Source: Janibacter cremeus | Lineage (GTDB): Bacteria; Actinomycetota; Actinomycetes; Actinomycetales; Dermatophilaceae | Length of the DNA: 64,000 nucleotides | Assembly: GCF_029395675.1 (NCBI RefSeq) | Contig: NZ_CP115184.1 | Location: forward strand, 744,001-808,000 | Direction of reading: 5' to 3' | Part shown: piece by piece, positions 16,890 through 26,447 of the stretch | Position numbering within the stretch: the stretch's first letter is position 1 | Layout: each line of letters begins with the position of its first letter | Program-made: the position numbers and the translations under genes | Notes under the pieces: model-generated | The model's input: the letters and a program-made list of their open reading frames with translations, nothing else | Told to the model about the DNA's origin: nothing | Databases searched by the model: none

Positions 16890-18422
16890 ATGAGCGGTGA
16901 CGGTCCCGGGGACGCCATCCCGGGAGTCGACAGCAGGAGTGCCGCAGCCTTCAACTACCTGGCCGGCAGACGCGTCGCAGGTCGGGGTGAGCAGGCGACG
17001 CTGAGCGACCCCGCGACGGGGGAGACGCTGGCCCGGTTCCACCTGGCCGCTGCCGCGGACGTGGACGACGCCGTCACCTCTGCCCGGAAGGCGTTCCCCG
17101 AGTGGGCCGCGGCCGCTCCCGTGGAGCGGGCCGAGGTGATGACCCGGTGGGCCCGACTGCTGACCGAGCGTGCCGAGGACCTGGCCGTGGCAGAGACCCG
17201 TCAGTGCGGCAAGCCGATCCGCCTCGCTCGGGAGTTCGACGTGCCCGGCAGCATCGACAACGTGTCCTTCTTCGCCGGTGTCTCCCGGGACCTGGGGGGC
17301 AAGGCCGCCGGTGAGTACTCGCCCGACCACACCTCGATGGTGCGACGTGAGCCGGTCGGAGTCGTCGGCTCGATCGCCCCGTGGAACTACCCGCTGCAGA
17401 TGGCGGCCTGGAAGGTGCTGCCGGTTGTGGCCGCCGGCAACGCCGTCGTGCTCAAGCCCAGCGAGCTCACCCCTCTGACATCGCTGCTGTTCGCCGAGGC
17501 GGCGACCGAGGCCGGCCTGCCTCCCGGCGTGTTCAGCGTGGTGACCGGCGCGGGGAGCGAGGTGGGGGAGCAGCTGGTGGCGCACCCCGACGTCGACATG
17601 GCCTCCTTCACCGGGTCCAGCGCGGTGGGGCGTCGGGTGATGGCGGTGGCCGCGCAGACGCCCAAGCGTGTCCAGCTCGAGCTCGGCGGCAAGGCCCCCT
17701 TCCTCGTCTTCGACGACGCCGACCCGGAGGCCGCGGCACGAGGGGCCGTGGCCGGCTCACTCATCAACAGCGGGCAGGACTGCACCGCGGCCACCCGGGC
17801 CTACGTGCAGCGTCCGTTGTACGACGACTTCGTCGACCGAGTGGCCGAGCTGATGTCGCAGGTGCGACTGGGGGACCCGAGCGACCCCGCCACCGACATG
17901 GGCAGCCTGATCTCGCGTCAGCAGCAGGAGAGGGTCTCCGCGCACGTCGAGGGTGCCCGTGACCGAGGGGCGAAGGTCCTCGTCGGTGGCGGGGTGCCGC
18001 AGGGGCCGCTGGCCGCGGGTGCCTACTACGAGCCCACGCTCATCACCGGGGTCGAGCAGACCGACCCCATCGTCCGCGAGGAGGTCTTCGGCCCCGTCCT
18101 CGTGGTGCTGCCCTTCGACGGCGACGACGAGGGCCTGGCGCTGGCCGACGACTCGCACTACGGTCTGGCCGCCTCGGTGTGGAGCCGCGACGTCCACCGC
18201 TGCCTCCGGGCGACGCGCACGCTGTCGGCCGGCACCGTCTGGGTCAACGACCACATCCCGATCATCAGCGAGATGCCGCACGGAGGCGTCAAGGCGTCCG
18301 GCTTCGGCAAGGACATGTCCACCTACTCCCTGGAGGAGTACACCGTCGTCAAGCACGTGATGTTCGACGGTACGGGCGAGGCACACAAGGACTGGCACGA
18401 CATCGTTTTCCGAGGGTCCTGA
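16890..18422 (+). CDS. gamma-aminobutyraldehyde dehydrogenase-like aldehyde dehydrogenase
   Basis: A 510-residue NAD(P)-dependent aldehyde dehydrogenase. Conserved elements are the Asn-containing APWNYPLQM, the Glu in LELGGKAPFLVF, and the catalytic Cys in NSGQDCTAATR; that last block is typical of aminobutyraldehyde dehydrogenases such as PatD/YdcW. It would oxidise 4-aminobutanal, the product of putrescine deamination, to GABA. It lies 182 bases after the aminotransferase and 26 bases before the binding-protein gene of the transporter. A promoter may sit in the 182-base gap, but I see no clear consensus. Confidence 0.9.
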   Translation: MSGDGPGDAIPGVDSRSAAAFNYLAGRRVAGRGEQATLSDPATGETLARFHLAAAADVDDAVTSARKAFPEWAAAAPVERAEVMTRWARLLTERAEDLAVAETRQCGKPIRLAREFDVPGSIDNVSFFAGVSRDLGGKAAGEYSPDHTSMVRREPVGVVGSIAPWNYPLQMAAWKVLPVVAAGNAVVLKPSELTPLTSLLFAEAATEAGLPPGVFSVVTGAGSEVGEQLVAHPDVDMASFTGSSAVGRRVMAVAAQTPKRVQLELGGKAPFLVFDDADPEAAARGAVAGSLINSGQDCTAATRAYVQRPLYDDFVDRVAELMSQVRLGDPSDPATDMGSLISRQQQERVSAHVEGARDRGAKVLVGGGVPQGPLAAGAYYEPTLITGVEQTDPIVREEVFGPVLVVLPFDGDDEGLALADDSHYGLAASVWSRDVHRCLRATRTLSAGTVWVNDHIPIISEMPHGGVKASGFGKDMSTYSLEEYTVVKHVMFDGTGEAHKDWHDIVFRGS

Positions 18423-18448
18423 GCCCCCGCCACCTGGAAGGAACCACC

Positions 18449-19657
18449 ATGACCAAACCACTGTCCACGAATCCTCGCCCGACCGGGATCAACCACCCGG
18501 GGCTCGCCCGGCGTGACTTCCTCCGCGCCGTCGGCGTGGGCGGGATGGCCGTCTCGGGGGCCGGCCTGCTCTCCGCCTGCGGGACCGAAGGGACCCAAAG
18601 CCAGGAGACGAAGCAGGCCGAGGACGTCTCCTCGAAGGAGAAGGTGGTCAACTTCTCCAACTGGCCGCTGTACATCGACACGGACGACTCGGGGAAGCAC
18701 CCGACGCTGGTCCAGTTCGAGAAGAAGACGGGGATCAAGGTCGACTACGTCGAGGAGATCAACGGCAACGCCGACTTCTACGCCAAGATCCGCCCGCAGC
18801 TCTCGTCCGGTCAGCCCACCGGCTCCGACATCGTCGTCTTCTCCAACGACTGGGCCGCACGCATGATCGAGGAGGACTTCGTCCAGGAGATCGACACCTC
18901 CAACATCCCGAACGCCAAGAACCTGCTGGCCAGCCTGCAGTCGCCCTCCTTCGACCCCGACCGCAAGTACACGCTGCCGTGGCAGTCGGGACTGACCGGC
19001 ATCGGCACCAACACCAAGGTCACCGGACGGGAGATCACCTCGGTCGAGGAGCTGCTCACCGCACCCGACCTCAAGGGCAAGATCGCCCTGCTGACCGACA
19101 TGACCGACACCGTGGGCCTGATCATGCTCGAGATGGGCATCGATCCCGAGGACTTCAGCCAGGGCGAGTTCGACAGGGCGATGCAGAAGATCACCGACGC
19201 GGTGGACGCCGGCCAGATCCGGCAGTTCACCGGCAACGACTACGCACCCCAGCTGGCCAAGGGCAACATCGCCGCCTGCATCGCGTGGTCCGGCGACATC
19301 ATCCAGCTGCAGTTCGACGACCCGAAGGTCACCTTCGCGATCCCGGACGCCGGCGGGATGCTCTGGTCCGACAACATGCAGGTGCCGGCCCTCGCCTCGC
19401 ACAAGGCCAACGCCGAGAAGCTGATGAACTACTACTACGACCCCAAGGTCGCGGCCGAGGTCGCCGCGTGGGTGAACTACATCTGCCCGGTCGAGGGCGC
19501 CAAGGAGGCCATGCGCGACATCGACCCGGAGCTCGCGGACAACGAGCTCATCTTCCCCTCCGAGCAGACCCTGTCGAAGGTGCACGGCTTCATGCTCCCG
19601 TCGTGGGAGGAGCGCGAGAAGCTGGTGGAGCAGTTCACCCAGACGATCGGGCTCTGA
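18449..19657 (+). CDS. spermidine/putrescine-type ABC substrate-binding lipoprotein
   Basis: A 402-residue periplasmic-type binding protein (PotD/PotF-like). A Tat motif (RRDFLRA, residues 21-27) and a lipobox (LSAC, Cys44) are both present, so it is probably exported folded and lipidated. The mature region starts VVNFSNWPLYID and includes DIVVFSNDWAARMIEE and a C-terminal LPSWEEREKLVEQF, resembling polyamine-binding proteins. GGAAGGA precedes the ATG. It is first in a coupled set of binding protein, ATPase and two permeases. Ligand class is inferred from homology and the catabolic neighbours. Confidence 0.92.
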   Translation: MTKPLSTNPRPTGINHPGLARRDFLRAVGVGGMAVSGAGLLSACGTEGTQSQETKQAEDVSSKEKVVNFSNWPLYIDTDDSGKHPTLVQFEKKTGIKVDYVEEINGNADFYAKIRPQLSSGQPTGSDIVVFSNDWAARMIEEDFVQEIDTSNIPNAKNLLASLQSPSFDPDRKYTLPWQSGLTGIGTNTKVTGREITSVEELLTAPDLKGKIALLTDMTDTVGLIMLEMGIDPEDFSQGEFDRAMQKITDAVDAGQIRQFTGNDYAPQLAKGNIAACIAWSGDIIQLQFDDPKVTFAIPDAGGMLWSDNMQVPALASHKANAEKLMNYYYDPKVAAEVAAWVNYICPVEGAKEAMRDIDPELADNELIFPSEQTLSKVHGFMLPSWEEREKLVEQFTQTIGL

Positions 19658-19698
19658 CGATGGCTGTGATCACGAACCCGCTGAGACAGGAGTCGAGG

Positions 19699-20859
19699 AT
19701 GCCTGAGCACACCGGGCCCACCGGAGGGGGCGCACTGGAGCTGATCGGGCTGACCAAGAGGTTCGGCGGCTTCACGGCCGTCGACGGCATCGACCTCACC
19801 GTCCCCGCGGGATCCTTCTTCGCGCTGCTCGGGGCGTCCGGCTGCGGCAAGACGACCACCCTGCGGATGGTCGCGGGCCTGGAGACGCCGACGGCGGGCC
19901 GCATCCTGCTGGATGGTGAGGACGTGTCCGCACGCAAGCCCCACAAGCGACCGGTGAACACCGTGTTCCAGAACTATGCGCTCTTCCCCCACCTGACGAT
20001 CGGGGAGAACGTGGCCTTCGGCCTGCGGCGTCGAGGGGTCAAGCAGGTCGATGCGCAGGTCGACGAGATGCTGGAGCTGGTTGAGCTGGAGGGGTACGCC
20101 GGGCGCCGGCCCACCCAGCTCTCCGGGGGGCAGCAGCAGCGCGTCGCGCTGGCGCGCGCCCTGATCAACAAGCCCAAGGTGCTGCTCCTCGACGAGCCGC
20201 TGGGTGCGCTGGACCTGAAGCTCAGGCGCCAGATGCAGCTGGAGCTGAAGCGGATCCAGACCGAGATCGGGATCACCTTCATCCACGTCACCCACGACCA
20301 GGAGGAGGCCATGACGATGGCCGACACCGTCGCGGTGATGAACGGCGGACGGGTCGAGCAGCTCGGTCATCCGGAGGAACTCTACGAGAACCCCCACAGC
20401 ACCTTCGTCGCGAACTTCCTCGGCCAGTCCAACCTGATCCGGGCTCAGGTGAGGTCGCGCACGGGCGACGACGTGGTGGCGGTCGCGGGCGACCGCGTGC
20501 TGCGGCTGTGTGCGTCCCGGTGCGCCGCCGGGGGAGACGACCTCTTTTTCGGGGTCCGGCCGGAGAAGATCCACATCGGGCCCCGCATCGCGACATCCGA
20601 CGAGAACCAGCTGGATGGGGTGGTCACCGACTCCAGCTTCACCGGCATGAGCACCCAGTACCTCGTCCGCCTCGCCTGGGGCCAGGAGATCGTGGTCTTC
20701 GCGCAGAACCTGTCCGGCACCCGCCTCCACCCCGGCGACGAGGTCACGCTCCGGTGGGAGGCCGAGCACGCCTTCGGGCTGGACGCTGCTCAGGATGCCC
20801 GCGCCGGCGAGCTCGAGGAGGAGCAGCTGGCACGGCTCGAGGCCGAGGCCGCCTCGTGA
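19699..20859 (+). CDS. polyamine-type ABC transporter ATP-binding protein
   Basis: A 386-residue importer ATPase of the PotA/PotG type. Walker A is GASGCGKTT, the Q-loop is VFQNYALFPHLTI, the signature is LSGGQQQR, Walker B is VLLLDEPLGALD and the switch His is in HVTHD. A C-terminal TOBE-like domain (about 270-360) follows. The ATG at 19699 is preferred because AGGAG lies six bases upstream; an in-frame ATG at 19660 adds thirteen residues without an RBS. Its stop overlaps the permease GTG by four bases. Confidence 0.93.
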   Translation: MPEHTGPTGGGALELIGLTKRFGGFTAVDGIDLTVPAGSFFALLGASGCGKTTTLRMVAGLETPTAGRILLDGEDVSARKPHKRPVNTVFQNYALFPHLTIGENVAFGLRRRGVKQVDAQVDEMLELVELEGYAGRRPTQLSGGQQQRVALARALINKPKVLLLDEPLGALDLKLRRQMQLELKRIQTEIGITFIHVTHDQEEAMTMADTVAVMNGGRVEQLGHPEELYENPHSTFVANFLGQSNLIRAQVRSRTGDDVVAVAGDRVLRLCASRCAAGGDDLFFGVRPEKIHIGPRIATSDENQLDGVVTDSSFTGMSTQYLVRLAWGQEIVVFAQNLSGTRLHPGDEVTLRWEAEHAFGLDAAQDARAGELEEEQLARLEAEAAS

Positions 20860-21716
20860 GCGTCGCCGCACGTCGTGGGGCGGCGACCCCGTACCTGCTG
20901 CTCCTGCCGGGCCTGATGTGGCTCGGGCTCTTCTTCGCGGTCCCGTTGGTCACCCTGGTCTCCACCTCGCTGTACGACCCGAACGGCTCGCTGCGCGAGG
21001 GATACCGGATGACATGGCACTTCGCCACCTACGGGGATGCCTTGCAGGCCTACTGGCCGCAGTTCCGGCGGTCCTTCGGCTATGCCGGCACCGCGACCGT
21101 GCTCGCCCTGGTCATCGGGTACCCGCTGGCCTACACCATCGCGTTCAAGGCCGGCCGCTGGAAGAACGTGCTGCTCGTGCTGGTCGTCGCGCCGTTCTTC
21201 ACCAGCTTCCTCGTCAGGACCCTGGCCTGGACCACCATCCTCGCCGATGACGGCTTCGTGGTGCAGACGCTGCAGGCGATCGGACTGATGGACCCCACCG
21301 GTCGGCTCCTGGCCACTCCGGTGGCGGTCATCGCCGGAATCACCTACAACTTCCTTCCCTTCACCACCCTGCCGCTGTACGCCAGCCTGGAGAAGATCGA
21401 CCACCGGATGATCGAGGCCGCCCAGGACCTCTACTGCTCGGGGGCCCAGGCCTTCCGGCGCGTGACCTTCCCGCTGTCGCTCCCGGGCGTGGTGGCGGGC
21501 ACGCTCCTGACCTTCATCCCGGCCGCTGGTGACTTCATCAACGCTGCCCTGCTCGGGACCCCCTCGACCTACATGATCGGCAACGTCATCGAGAGCCAGT
21601 TCCTGCAGGTCACGGACTACCCGACGGCGTCCGCACTGTCGGTGATGCTGATGGCGACGATCGTGGCGCTCGTGGTGGTCTACGTCCGCAAGGCAGGAAC
21701 GGAGGACCTCCTGTGA
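20856..21716 (+). CDS. polyamine-type ABC transporter permease (PotB/PotH-like)
   Basis: A 286-residue permease with six predicted TM segments. The cytoplasmic EAA loop reads EAAQDLYCSGAQAFRRVTFPLSLPG (split here: EAAQDLYCSGAQ then FRRVTFPLSLPG), which docks with the ATPase. Start GTG overlaps the ATPase stop (GTGA); the stop overlaps the next permease start in the same way. Forms the heterodimeric channel with the following gene. Confidence 0.93.
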   Translation: MSVAARRGAATPYLLLLPGLMWLGLFFAVPLVTLVSTSLYDPNGSLREGYRMTWHFATYGDALQAYWPQFRRSFGYAGTATVLALVIGYPLAYTIAFKAGRWKNVLLVLVVAPFFTSFLVRTLAWTTILADDGFVVQTLQAIGLMDPTGRLLATPVAVIAGITYNFLPFTTLPLYASLEKIDHRMIEAAQDLYCSGAQAFRRVTFPLSLPGVVAGTLLTFIPAAGDFINAALLGTPSTYMIGNVIESQFLQVTDYPTASALSVMLMATIVALVVVYVRKAGTEDLL

Positions 21717-22591
21717 GCACGACCGATACCGCTGCCAGGGGCACGAGGGGTGACGGCACCTCGTCGCGCCCGAGCGGACCGCGCTCCCCGCTGAGCGCCG
21801 CCATGGGGTTCGCCGGACGACACGCGGTGGTGGTCGCCGCCATCGGGTCGCTGACGTACCTGCTCCTGCCCATCGCCGTGGTGATCCTGCAGTCGTTCAA
21901 CAAGCCGGCGGGCCGCTACAACACGTCGTTCAACGAGTTCACCCTCTCGAACTGGACGAACATGTGCGCCGCGGGTGGGATGTGCGACTCGGTGGTCCTC
22001 AGCCTGCAGATCGCGGTCCTGGCGACCATCGGCGCCACCGTCCTCGGGTCCGCCATCGCGTTCGCCCTGGTCCGGCACCGCTTCCGCGGGCGCTCGAGCA
22101 TCAACATGCTCATCTTCCTGCCGATGGCCACCCCGGAGGTGGTGATGGGGTCCTCGCTGCTCACGCTGTTCGTGTCGATGCAGATGAGGCTGGGCTTCTG
22201 GACCCTGCTGATCGCCCACATCATGTTCACGCTGAGCTTCGTGGTGGTGACGGTGAAGGCGCGGCTGTCCGGCCTCGACCCGAACCTGGAGGAGGCCGCC
22301 CGCGACCTGTACGCCAACGCGTGGTCGACGTTCTGGCGGGTCACCTTCCCACTGGCCCTGCCCGGCATCATGGCTGCCGCCATGCTGGCCTTCGCACTGA
22401 GCTTCGACGACTTCATCGTGTCGAACTTCAACGCCGGCAACGAGGTGAACTTCCCGATGTTCGTCTGGGGAGCCTCGCGTCGCGGCGTGCCACCGCAGGT
22501 GAACGTCATCGGCACCCTGATGTTCGTGGTCGCGCTGCTCGCCGTCGTCGGAGGCCAGTGGGCCGCCGCCCAACGACACCGGAACAGGTGA
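21713..22591 (+). CDS. polyamine-type ABC transporter permease (PotC/PotI-like)
   Basis: A 292-residue permease, second half of the channel. After a hydrophilic N-terminus of about 35 residues come six TM segments and the EAA loop (EEAARDLYANAW, FWRVTFPLALPG). FDDFIVSNF near the C-terminal half is a typical PotC block. GTG start overlaps the preceding stop; its own stop overlaps the GTG of the flavoprotein oxidase, coupling import to catabolism. Confidence 0.93.
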   Translation: MSTTDTAARGTRGDGTSSRPSGPRSPLSAAMGFAGRHAVVVAAIGSLTYLLLPIAVVILQSFNKPAGRYNTSFNEFTLSNWTNMCAAGGMCDSVVLSLQIAVLATIGATVLGSAIAFALVRHRFRGRSSINMLIFLPMATPEVVMGSSLLTLFVSMQMRLGFWTLLIAHIMFTLSFVVVTVKARLSGLDPNLEEAARDLYANAWSTFWRVTFPLALPGIMAAAMLAFALSFDDFIVSNFNAGNEVNFPMFVWGASRRGVPPQVNVIGTLMFVVALLAVVGGQWAAAQRHRNR

Positions 22592-23985
22592 CCGTGGACG
22601 CCGGCCGTGCACTGCGCCATGCTGCCCCGGTGCCGTACTGGCTGGACCAGCCACACCTCAGGCCCGACCCACTGGCCCGACTGTCCGGGGACGACAGCTG
22701 TGACCTGGCGATCGTCGGGGGCGGCTACACCGGGCTGTGGGCCGCACTGCTCGCCAAGGAGGAGGACCCCTCGCGGGATGTGGCGCTGCTGGAGGCAGGG
22801 GAGTGCGGCGGGGCGGCCAGCGGCCGCAACGGCGGGTTCTGCGCCGCCAGCCTGACCCACGGCTTCGGCAACGGTATGGCGCGGTGGCCGCACGAGATGC
22901 CGACGCTGCTGCGGATGGGCCGGGAGAACCTCGACGCCATCGAGGAGACCCTGCGGCGCCACCACATCGACTGCGACTTCCAACGGACGGGGGAGCTCGA
23001 CGTCGCCACGGCGGAGTGGCAGGTCCCGGAGCTGAAGGAGTGGGTCGAGCAGGCCCAGCAGCTGGGTGAGGAGGTGCGGTGGCTGGACGCCGAGGAGGTG
23101 CGCGCCCAGGTGCACTCCCCGATCTACCGGGGTGCGGTCTTCGACCCCGACGTGGCACTGGTGGACCCGGCCCGGCTGGCCTGGGGGCTGCGTGCCGCGT
23201 GCGAACGGCTCGGGGTGCGCATCCACGAACACACCGAGGTCACCGCACTGCACCGCGACGGCACCGCGGAGGTGCTCACCACCGGTTACGGCAGCATGCG
23301 GGCGCGGAGGGTCGCGCTGGCCACCAACGCCTTCCGGCCGCTCCTTCGCCGACTGCGGCTGCACGTCGTGCCGGTCTACGACTACGCGTTGGTCACCGAG
23401 CCGCTCGGTGACCGACTCGCCGAGGTGGGGTGGGCCCACCGGCAGGGCATCGGTGACGCCGGCAACCAGTTCCACTACTACCGGCTCACCGAGGACAACC
23501 GGATCGTGTGGGGCGGCTACGACGCGATCTACCACTACGGCAACGGGATGCGGCTCGAGCACGAGCAGCGGCCCGAGACCTTCGCCCTGCTTGCCCGCCA
23601 CTTTGCCCAGACCTTCCCCCAGCTCTCCGACGTCGGCTTCAGCCACGCCTGGGGCGGGGTGATCGACACGTCCACCCGGTTCTCCGCCTTCTGGGGGACC
23701 GCGCACGAGGGCCGGGTGGGCTATGCGCTCGGGTACACGGGCCTCGGAGTCGGGGCCAGCCGGTTCGGCGCCCGGGTGATGCTCGACCTGATCGACGGCC
23801 GGGACACCGAGCGCACCAGGCTGAGCATGGTCCGCTCGCGACCGACCCCCTTCCCCCCGGAGCCGATCCGCTACGGAGCGGTGCAGCTGACCCGGTGGTC
23901 GATGGACCACGCAGACCGGAGCCAGGGGCGCCGGAACCTGTGGCTGCGCACCCTGGACCGTCTCGGGCTGGGCTTCGACTCCTGA
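22588..23985 (+). CDS. FAD-dependent DadA/PuuB-like amine oxidoreductase
   Basis: A 465-residue flavoprotein of the DAO family. The Rossmann motif LAIVGGGYTGLWAALLAKE (about 33-51) is followed by ASGRNGGFC, the FAD-contact block typical of gamma-glutamylputrescine oxidase (PuuB) and related amine oxidases. A further block FHYYRLTEDNRIVWGGYDA matches PuuB-type proteins. It overlaps the permease stop by four bases, so it is coupled to polyamine import. It probably oxidises an imported amine or its derivative. No glutamylputrescine synthetase is visible in the window. Confidence 0.87.
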   Translation: MTVDAGRALRHAAPVPYWLDQPHLRPDPLARLSGDDSCDLAIVGGGYTGLWAALLAKEEDPSRDVALLEAGECGGAASGRNGGFCAASLTHGFGNGMARWPHEMPTLLRMGRENLDAIEETLRRHHIDCDFQRTGELDVATAEWQVPELKEWVEQAQQLGEEVRWLDAEEVRAQVHSPIYRGAVFDPDVALVDPARLAWGLRAACERLGVRIHEHTEVTALHRDGTAEVLTTGYGSMRARRVALATNAFRPLLRRLRLHVVPVYDYALVTEPLGDRLAEVGWAHRQGIGDAGNQFHYYRLTEDNRIVWGGYDAIYHYGNGMRLEHEQRPETFALLARHFAQTFPQLSDVGFSHAWGGVIDTSTRFSAFWGTAHEGRVGYALGYTGLGVGASRFGARVMLDLIDGRDTERTRLSMVRSRPTPFPPEPIRYGAVQLTRWSMDHADRSQGRRNLWLRTLDRLGLGFDS

Positions 23986-24021
23986 TCCCTGCAGCAACCG
24001 ACGAGGAGCGCGCTGATTCCC

Positions 24022-25392
24022 ATGGCCTACGACCAATCGCTGTGGTACGAGACCGCCGGCGAGGACTGGACTCCGCGTCCACCGCTGCCCGGTGACCGCG
24101 AGGCCGACGTCGTCATCGTCGGGGCCGGCCTCACCGGCCTGTGGACCGCCTACTACCTCACCGAGGTGGACCCGACGCTGCGGGTGGTCGTGGTCGAGGC
24201 CGAGATCGCCGGCTTCGGCGCCTCCGGACGCAACGGCGGGTGGTGCTCCGCGCTCTTCCCGCGATCGACGTCCGGGCTCTCCGGGATGGCCGGGCCCGAG
24301 GCCGCGATCGCGATGACGGCCGCCATGCGCGCGACGGTGGACGAGGTCGCCGACGTGCTGCGCAGAGAGCGCCTGGACGCCGACTTCGCCAAGGGCGGCA
24401 CCGTGGTGGCCGCTCGAGGACCGGCACAACGCAGTCGCGCCCACGAGGAGGTCGCCGACGCGCGGCGCTGGGGCGACACCCCGGACGACCTGGCGCTCCT
24501 GTCGGGTGAGGAGCTCCGGCAGCACGTGCGCATCGCCGGCGCCGAGGGCGGGACCTACACCCCGCACTGCGCCGCACTGCACCCGGCGAAGCTGGTGCGC
24601 GGTCTGGCCCGCGTGCTCGAGTCGCGGGGAGTGGTGATCCACGAGCAGACGCCGGCCCTCGCCCTCGCCCCCGGCCGGGTCACGACAACCCGCGGCACGG
24701 TGCGCGCCGAGGTCGTGGTCCGGGCCACCGAGGGGTACACCCCGAGCATCCGTGGTCAGCGCCGGGCAGTGGCACCGGTCTACTCACTGATGGTCGCCAC
24801 GGAGCCGCTGCCCGCGGAGGTGTGGGAGCGCATCGGTCTGGAGCGGCGCCAGACCTTCAGCGACTTCCGGAACGTCATCATCTACGGGCAGCGGACCGCG
24901 GACGACCGGCTCGCCTTCGGCGGCCGTGGCGCGCCGTACCACTTCGGCTCCCGGGTCCGCGCAGGTTTCGAGGACGAGCCACGGGTGTTCGCGGCGCTGC
25001 GGTCCACGCTGGTCGACCTGTTCCCAGTGCTCGCCGACGCGAAGATCACCCATCGCTGGGGAGGCGCGCTGGGGGTGCCCCGGGACTGGTGCGCGTCGGT
25101 CGCCTTCGACCCGCAAACCGGTGCCGCCCGCGCCGGTGGGTACGTCGGCGACGGCCTGAGCACCACCAACCTGGCCGGTCGCACCCTGAGCGACCTCATC
25201 CTGCGGCGCGACACCGACCTGGTGCGACTGCCTTGGGTCGGTCACCGCTCACCGGTGTGGGAGCCGGAGCCGCTGCGGTGGCTGGGGATCAACGCCGGGC
25301 TGAAGGCCATGGAGCTGGCCGACGTCGAGGAGCGCTGGACCGGGCGGCCCAGCGGGGTGGCGCGACTGATGCGGCCGTTGATCGGGGGCTGA
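24022..25392 (+). CDS. second FAD-dependent DadA/PuuB-like amine oxidoreductase
   Basis: A 456-residue flavoprotein paralogous to the gene before it. VVIVGAGLTGLWTAYYLTE (about 31-49) and FGASGRNGGWCSALFP carry the FAD motifs; RTLSDLILRRDTDLVRLPWV closes the domain. It follows its paralogue after 36 bases and ends the locus. The two may have different amine substrates, or one may act after the aminotransferase route. Substrate cannot be read from sequence. Confidence 0.87.
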   Translation: MAYDQSLWYETAGEDWTPRPPLPGDREADVVIVGAGLTGLWTAYYLTEVDPTLRVVVVEAEIAGFGASGRNGGWCSALFPRSTSGLSGMAGPEAAIAMTAAMRATVDEVADVLRRERLDADFAKGGTVVAARGPAQRSRAHEEVADARRWGDTPDDLALLSGEELRQHVRIAGAEGGTYTPHCAALHPAKLVRGLARVLESRGVVIHEQTPALALAPGRVTTTRGTVRAEVVVRATEGYTPSIRGQRRAVAPVYSLMVATEPLPAEVWERIGLERRQTFSDFRNVIIYGQRTADDRLAFGGRGAPYHFGSRVRAGFEDEPRVFAALRSTLVDLFPVLADAKITHRWGGALGVPRDWCASVAFDPQTGAARAGGYVGDGLSTTNLAGRTLSDLILRRDTDLVRLPWVGHRSPVWEPEPLRWLGINAGLKAMELADVEERWTGRPSGVARLMRPLIGG

Positions 25393-25513
25393 GCCCCACT
25401 CCTCGCTGGCGTCCGGATGGCTGAGCCGGCGCCCCAGGTCTGTTTCGGGGCATGGCCACGGGCCGCCGGGGTAGCACCTTATGACCACACCATCACGGCG
25501 AGAGGAGCCGAAG

Positions 25514-26308
25514 GTGCCGACGGCAACACTGGAATTCATCGGGACGGCGACGACCTTGATTCGACTGGGCGGTTTCACCCTGCTCACGGATCCGAACTTC
25601 CTGCACCGGGGCCAGCGCGCCTACCTCGGCAGGGGCCTGTTCTCCAAGCGGTTGTCGGACCCGGCTCTGGGCCCGGGTGAGCTCCCCGCCCTGGATGCGG
25701 TGGTGCTCTCCCACCTCCACGGGGACCACTTCGACCGAGTCGCGCGCCGTGAGCTGGACCGGGACCTGCCCATCATCACCACGCCGCACGCCGTGAGGCG
25801 TCTGGCGTTGTGGGGCTTTCGCGGTGCCGAGGCGCTCTCCACCTGGCAGTCGACGTACCTCGAGCAGGACGGTGAGCGACTCACGATCCACTCCGCGCCC
25901 GGCGAGCACACCCCCGGTTGGGCCTCCCGGCTCCTCCCACCCGTCATGGGCAGCGTCCTCGAGCACCACATCACGGGAGCCGCCCGTCCCTTCCGGGTCT
26001 ACATCACCGGCGACACGCTCTATCGTCCGTGGCTGCGCGAGGTGACCGAGCGGTTCGGCCCCCTGGACGCGATGGTCGTCCATCTCGGGGGAACCCGCGC
26101 GCTGGGACTGCTCGTGACGATGGACGCCGACCAGGGTGCGTCGTTGGTCGAGCTGCTCGCACCCGCGGTCACGGTGCCGGTGCACTTCGACGACTACACC
26201 GTCTTCCGCTCCCCGTTGGCCGACTTCGTGGACCGGTGGCGAGCCCATTCCCTGCCCGGCGAGCTGCGTCTCGTCGAGCGAGGGCAGACGATCTCGCTGG
26301 TTCCCTGA
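25514..26308 (+). CDS. MBL-fold metallo-hydrolase
   Basis: A metallo-beta-lactamase-fold protein of 264 residues, UlaG-like in style. The metal site is SHLHGDHFD (HxHxDH), with further ligands in the His of GEHTP and Asp of ITGDT, and a late VPVHFDDY. A GTG start at 25514 is chosen because GAGGAG lies six bases upstream; an ATG at 25481 would add eleven residues but has no RBS. It is monocistronic and convergent with glnA. Many such proteins hydrolyse lactones, phosphodiesters or N-acyl lipids; substrate unknown. Confidence 0.85.
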   Translation: MPTATLEFIGTATTLIRLGGFTLLTDPNFLHRGQRAYLGRGLFSKRLSDPALGPGELPALDAVVLSHLHGDHFDRVARRELDRDLPIITTPHAVRRLALWGFRGAEALSTWQSTYLEQDGERLTIHSAPGEHTPGWASRLLPPVMGSVLEHHITGAARPFRVYITGDTLYRPWLREVTERFGPLDAMVVHLGGTRALGLLVTMDADQGASLVELLAPAVTVPVHFDDYTVFRSPLADFVDRWRAHSLPGELRLVERGQTISLVP

Positions 26309-26386
26309 GCGGCTCACGTGTCGTCGTCACCCATCGGTGGCGACCACCCTCAGCACGGACGGGCACCTCGTACCGGACACCGAGAC

Positions 26387-26434
26387 GACGCAGGCCCCGG
26401 GCAGCCGGAGAACCGGGCGCCAAGGGCCTGCGTC
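26387..26434. terminator. bidirectional terminator between the MBL gene and glnA
   Basis: An 11-bp perfect inverted repeat, GACGCAGGCCC/GGGCCTGCGTC, is separated by 26 bases that can themselves pair (CCGG-AGAA-CCGG). It lies between convergent stops and can serve both genes. No U-tract. Confidence 0.6.
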
Positions 26435-26447
26435 ATGCCGCTTCGAC

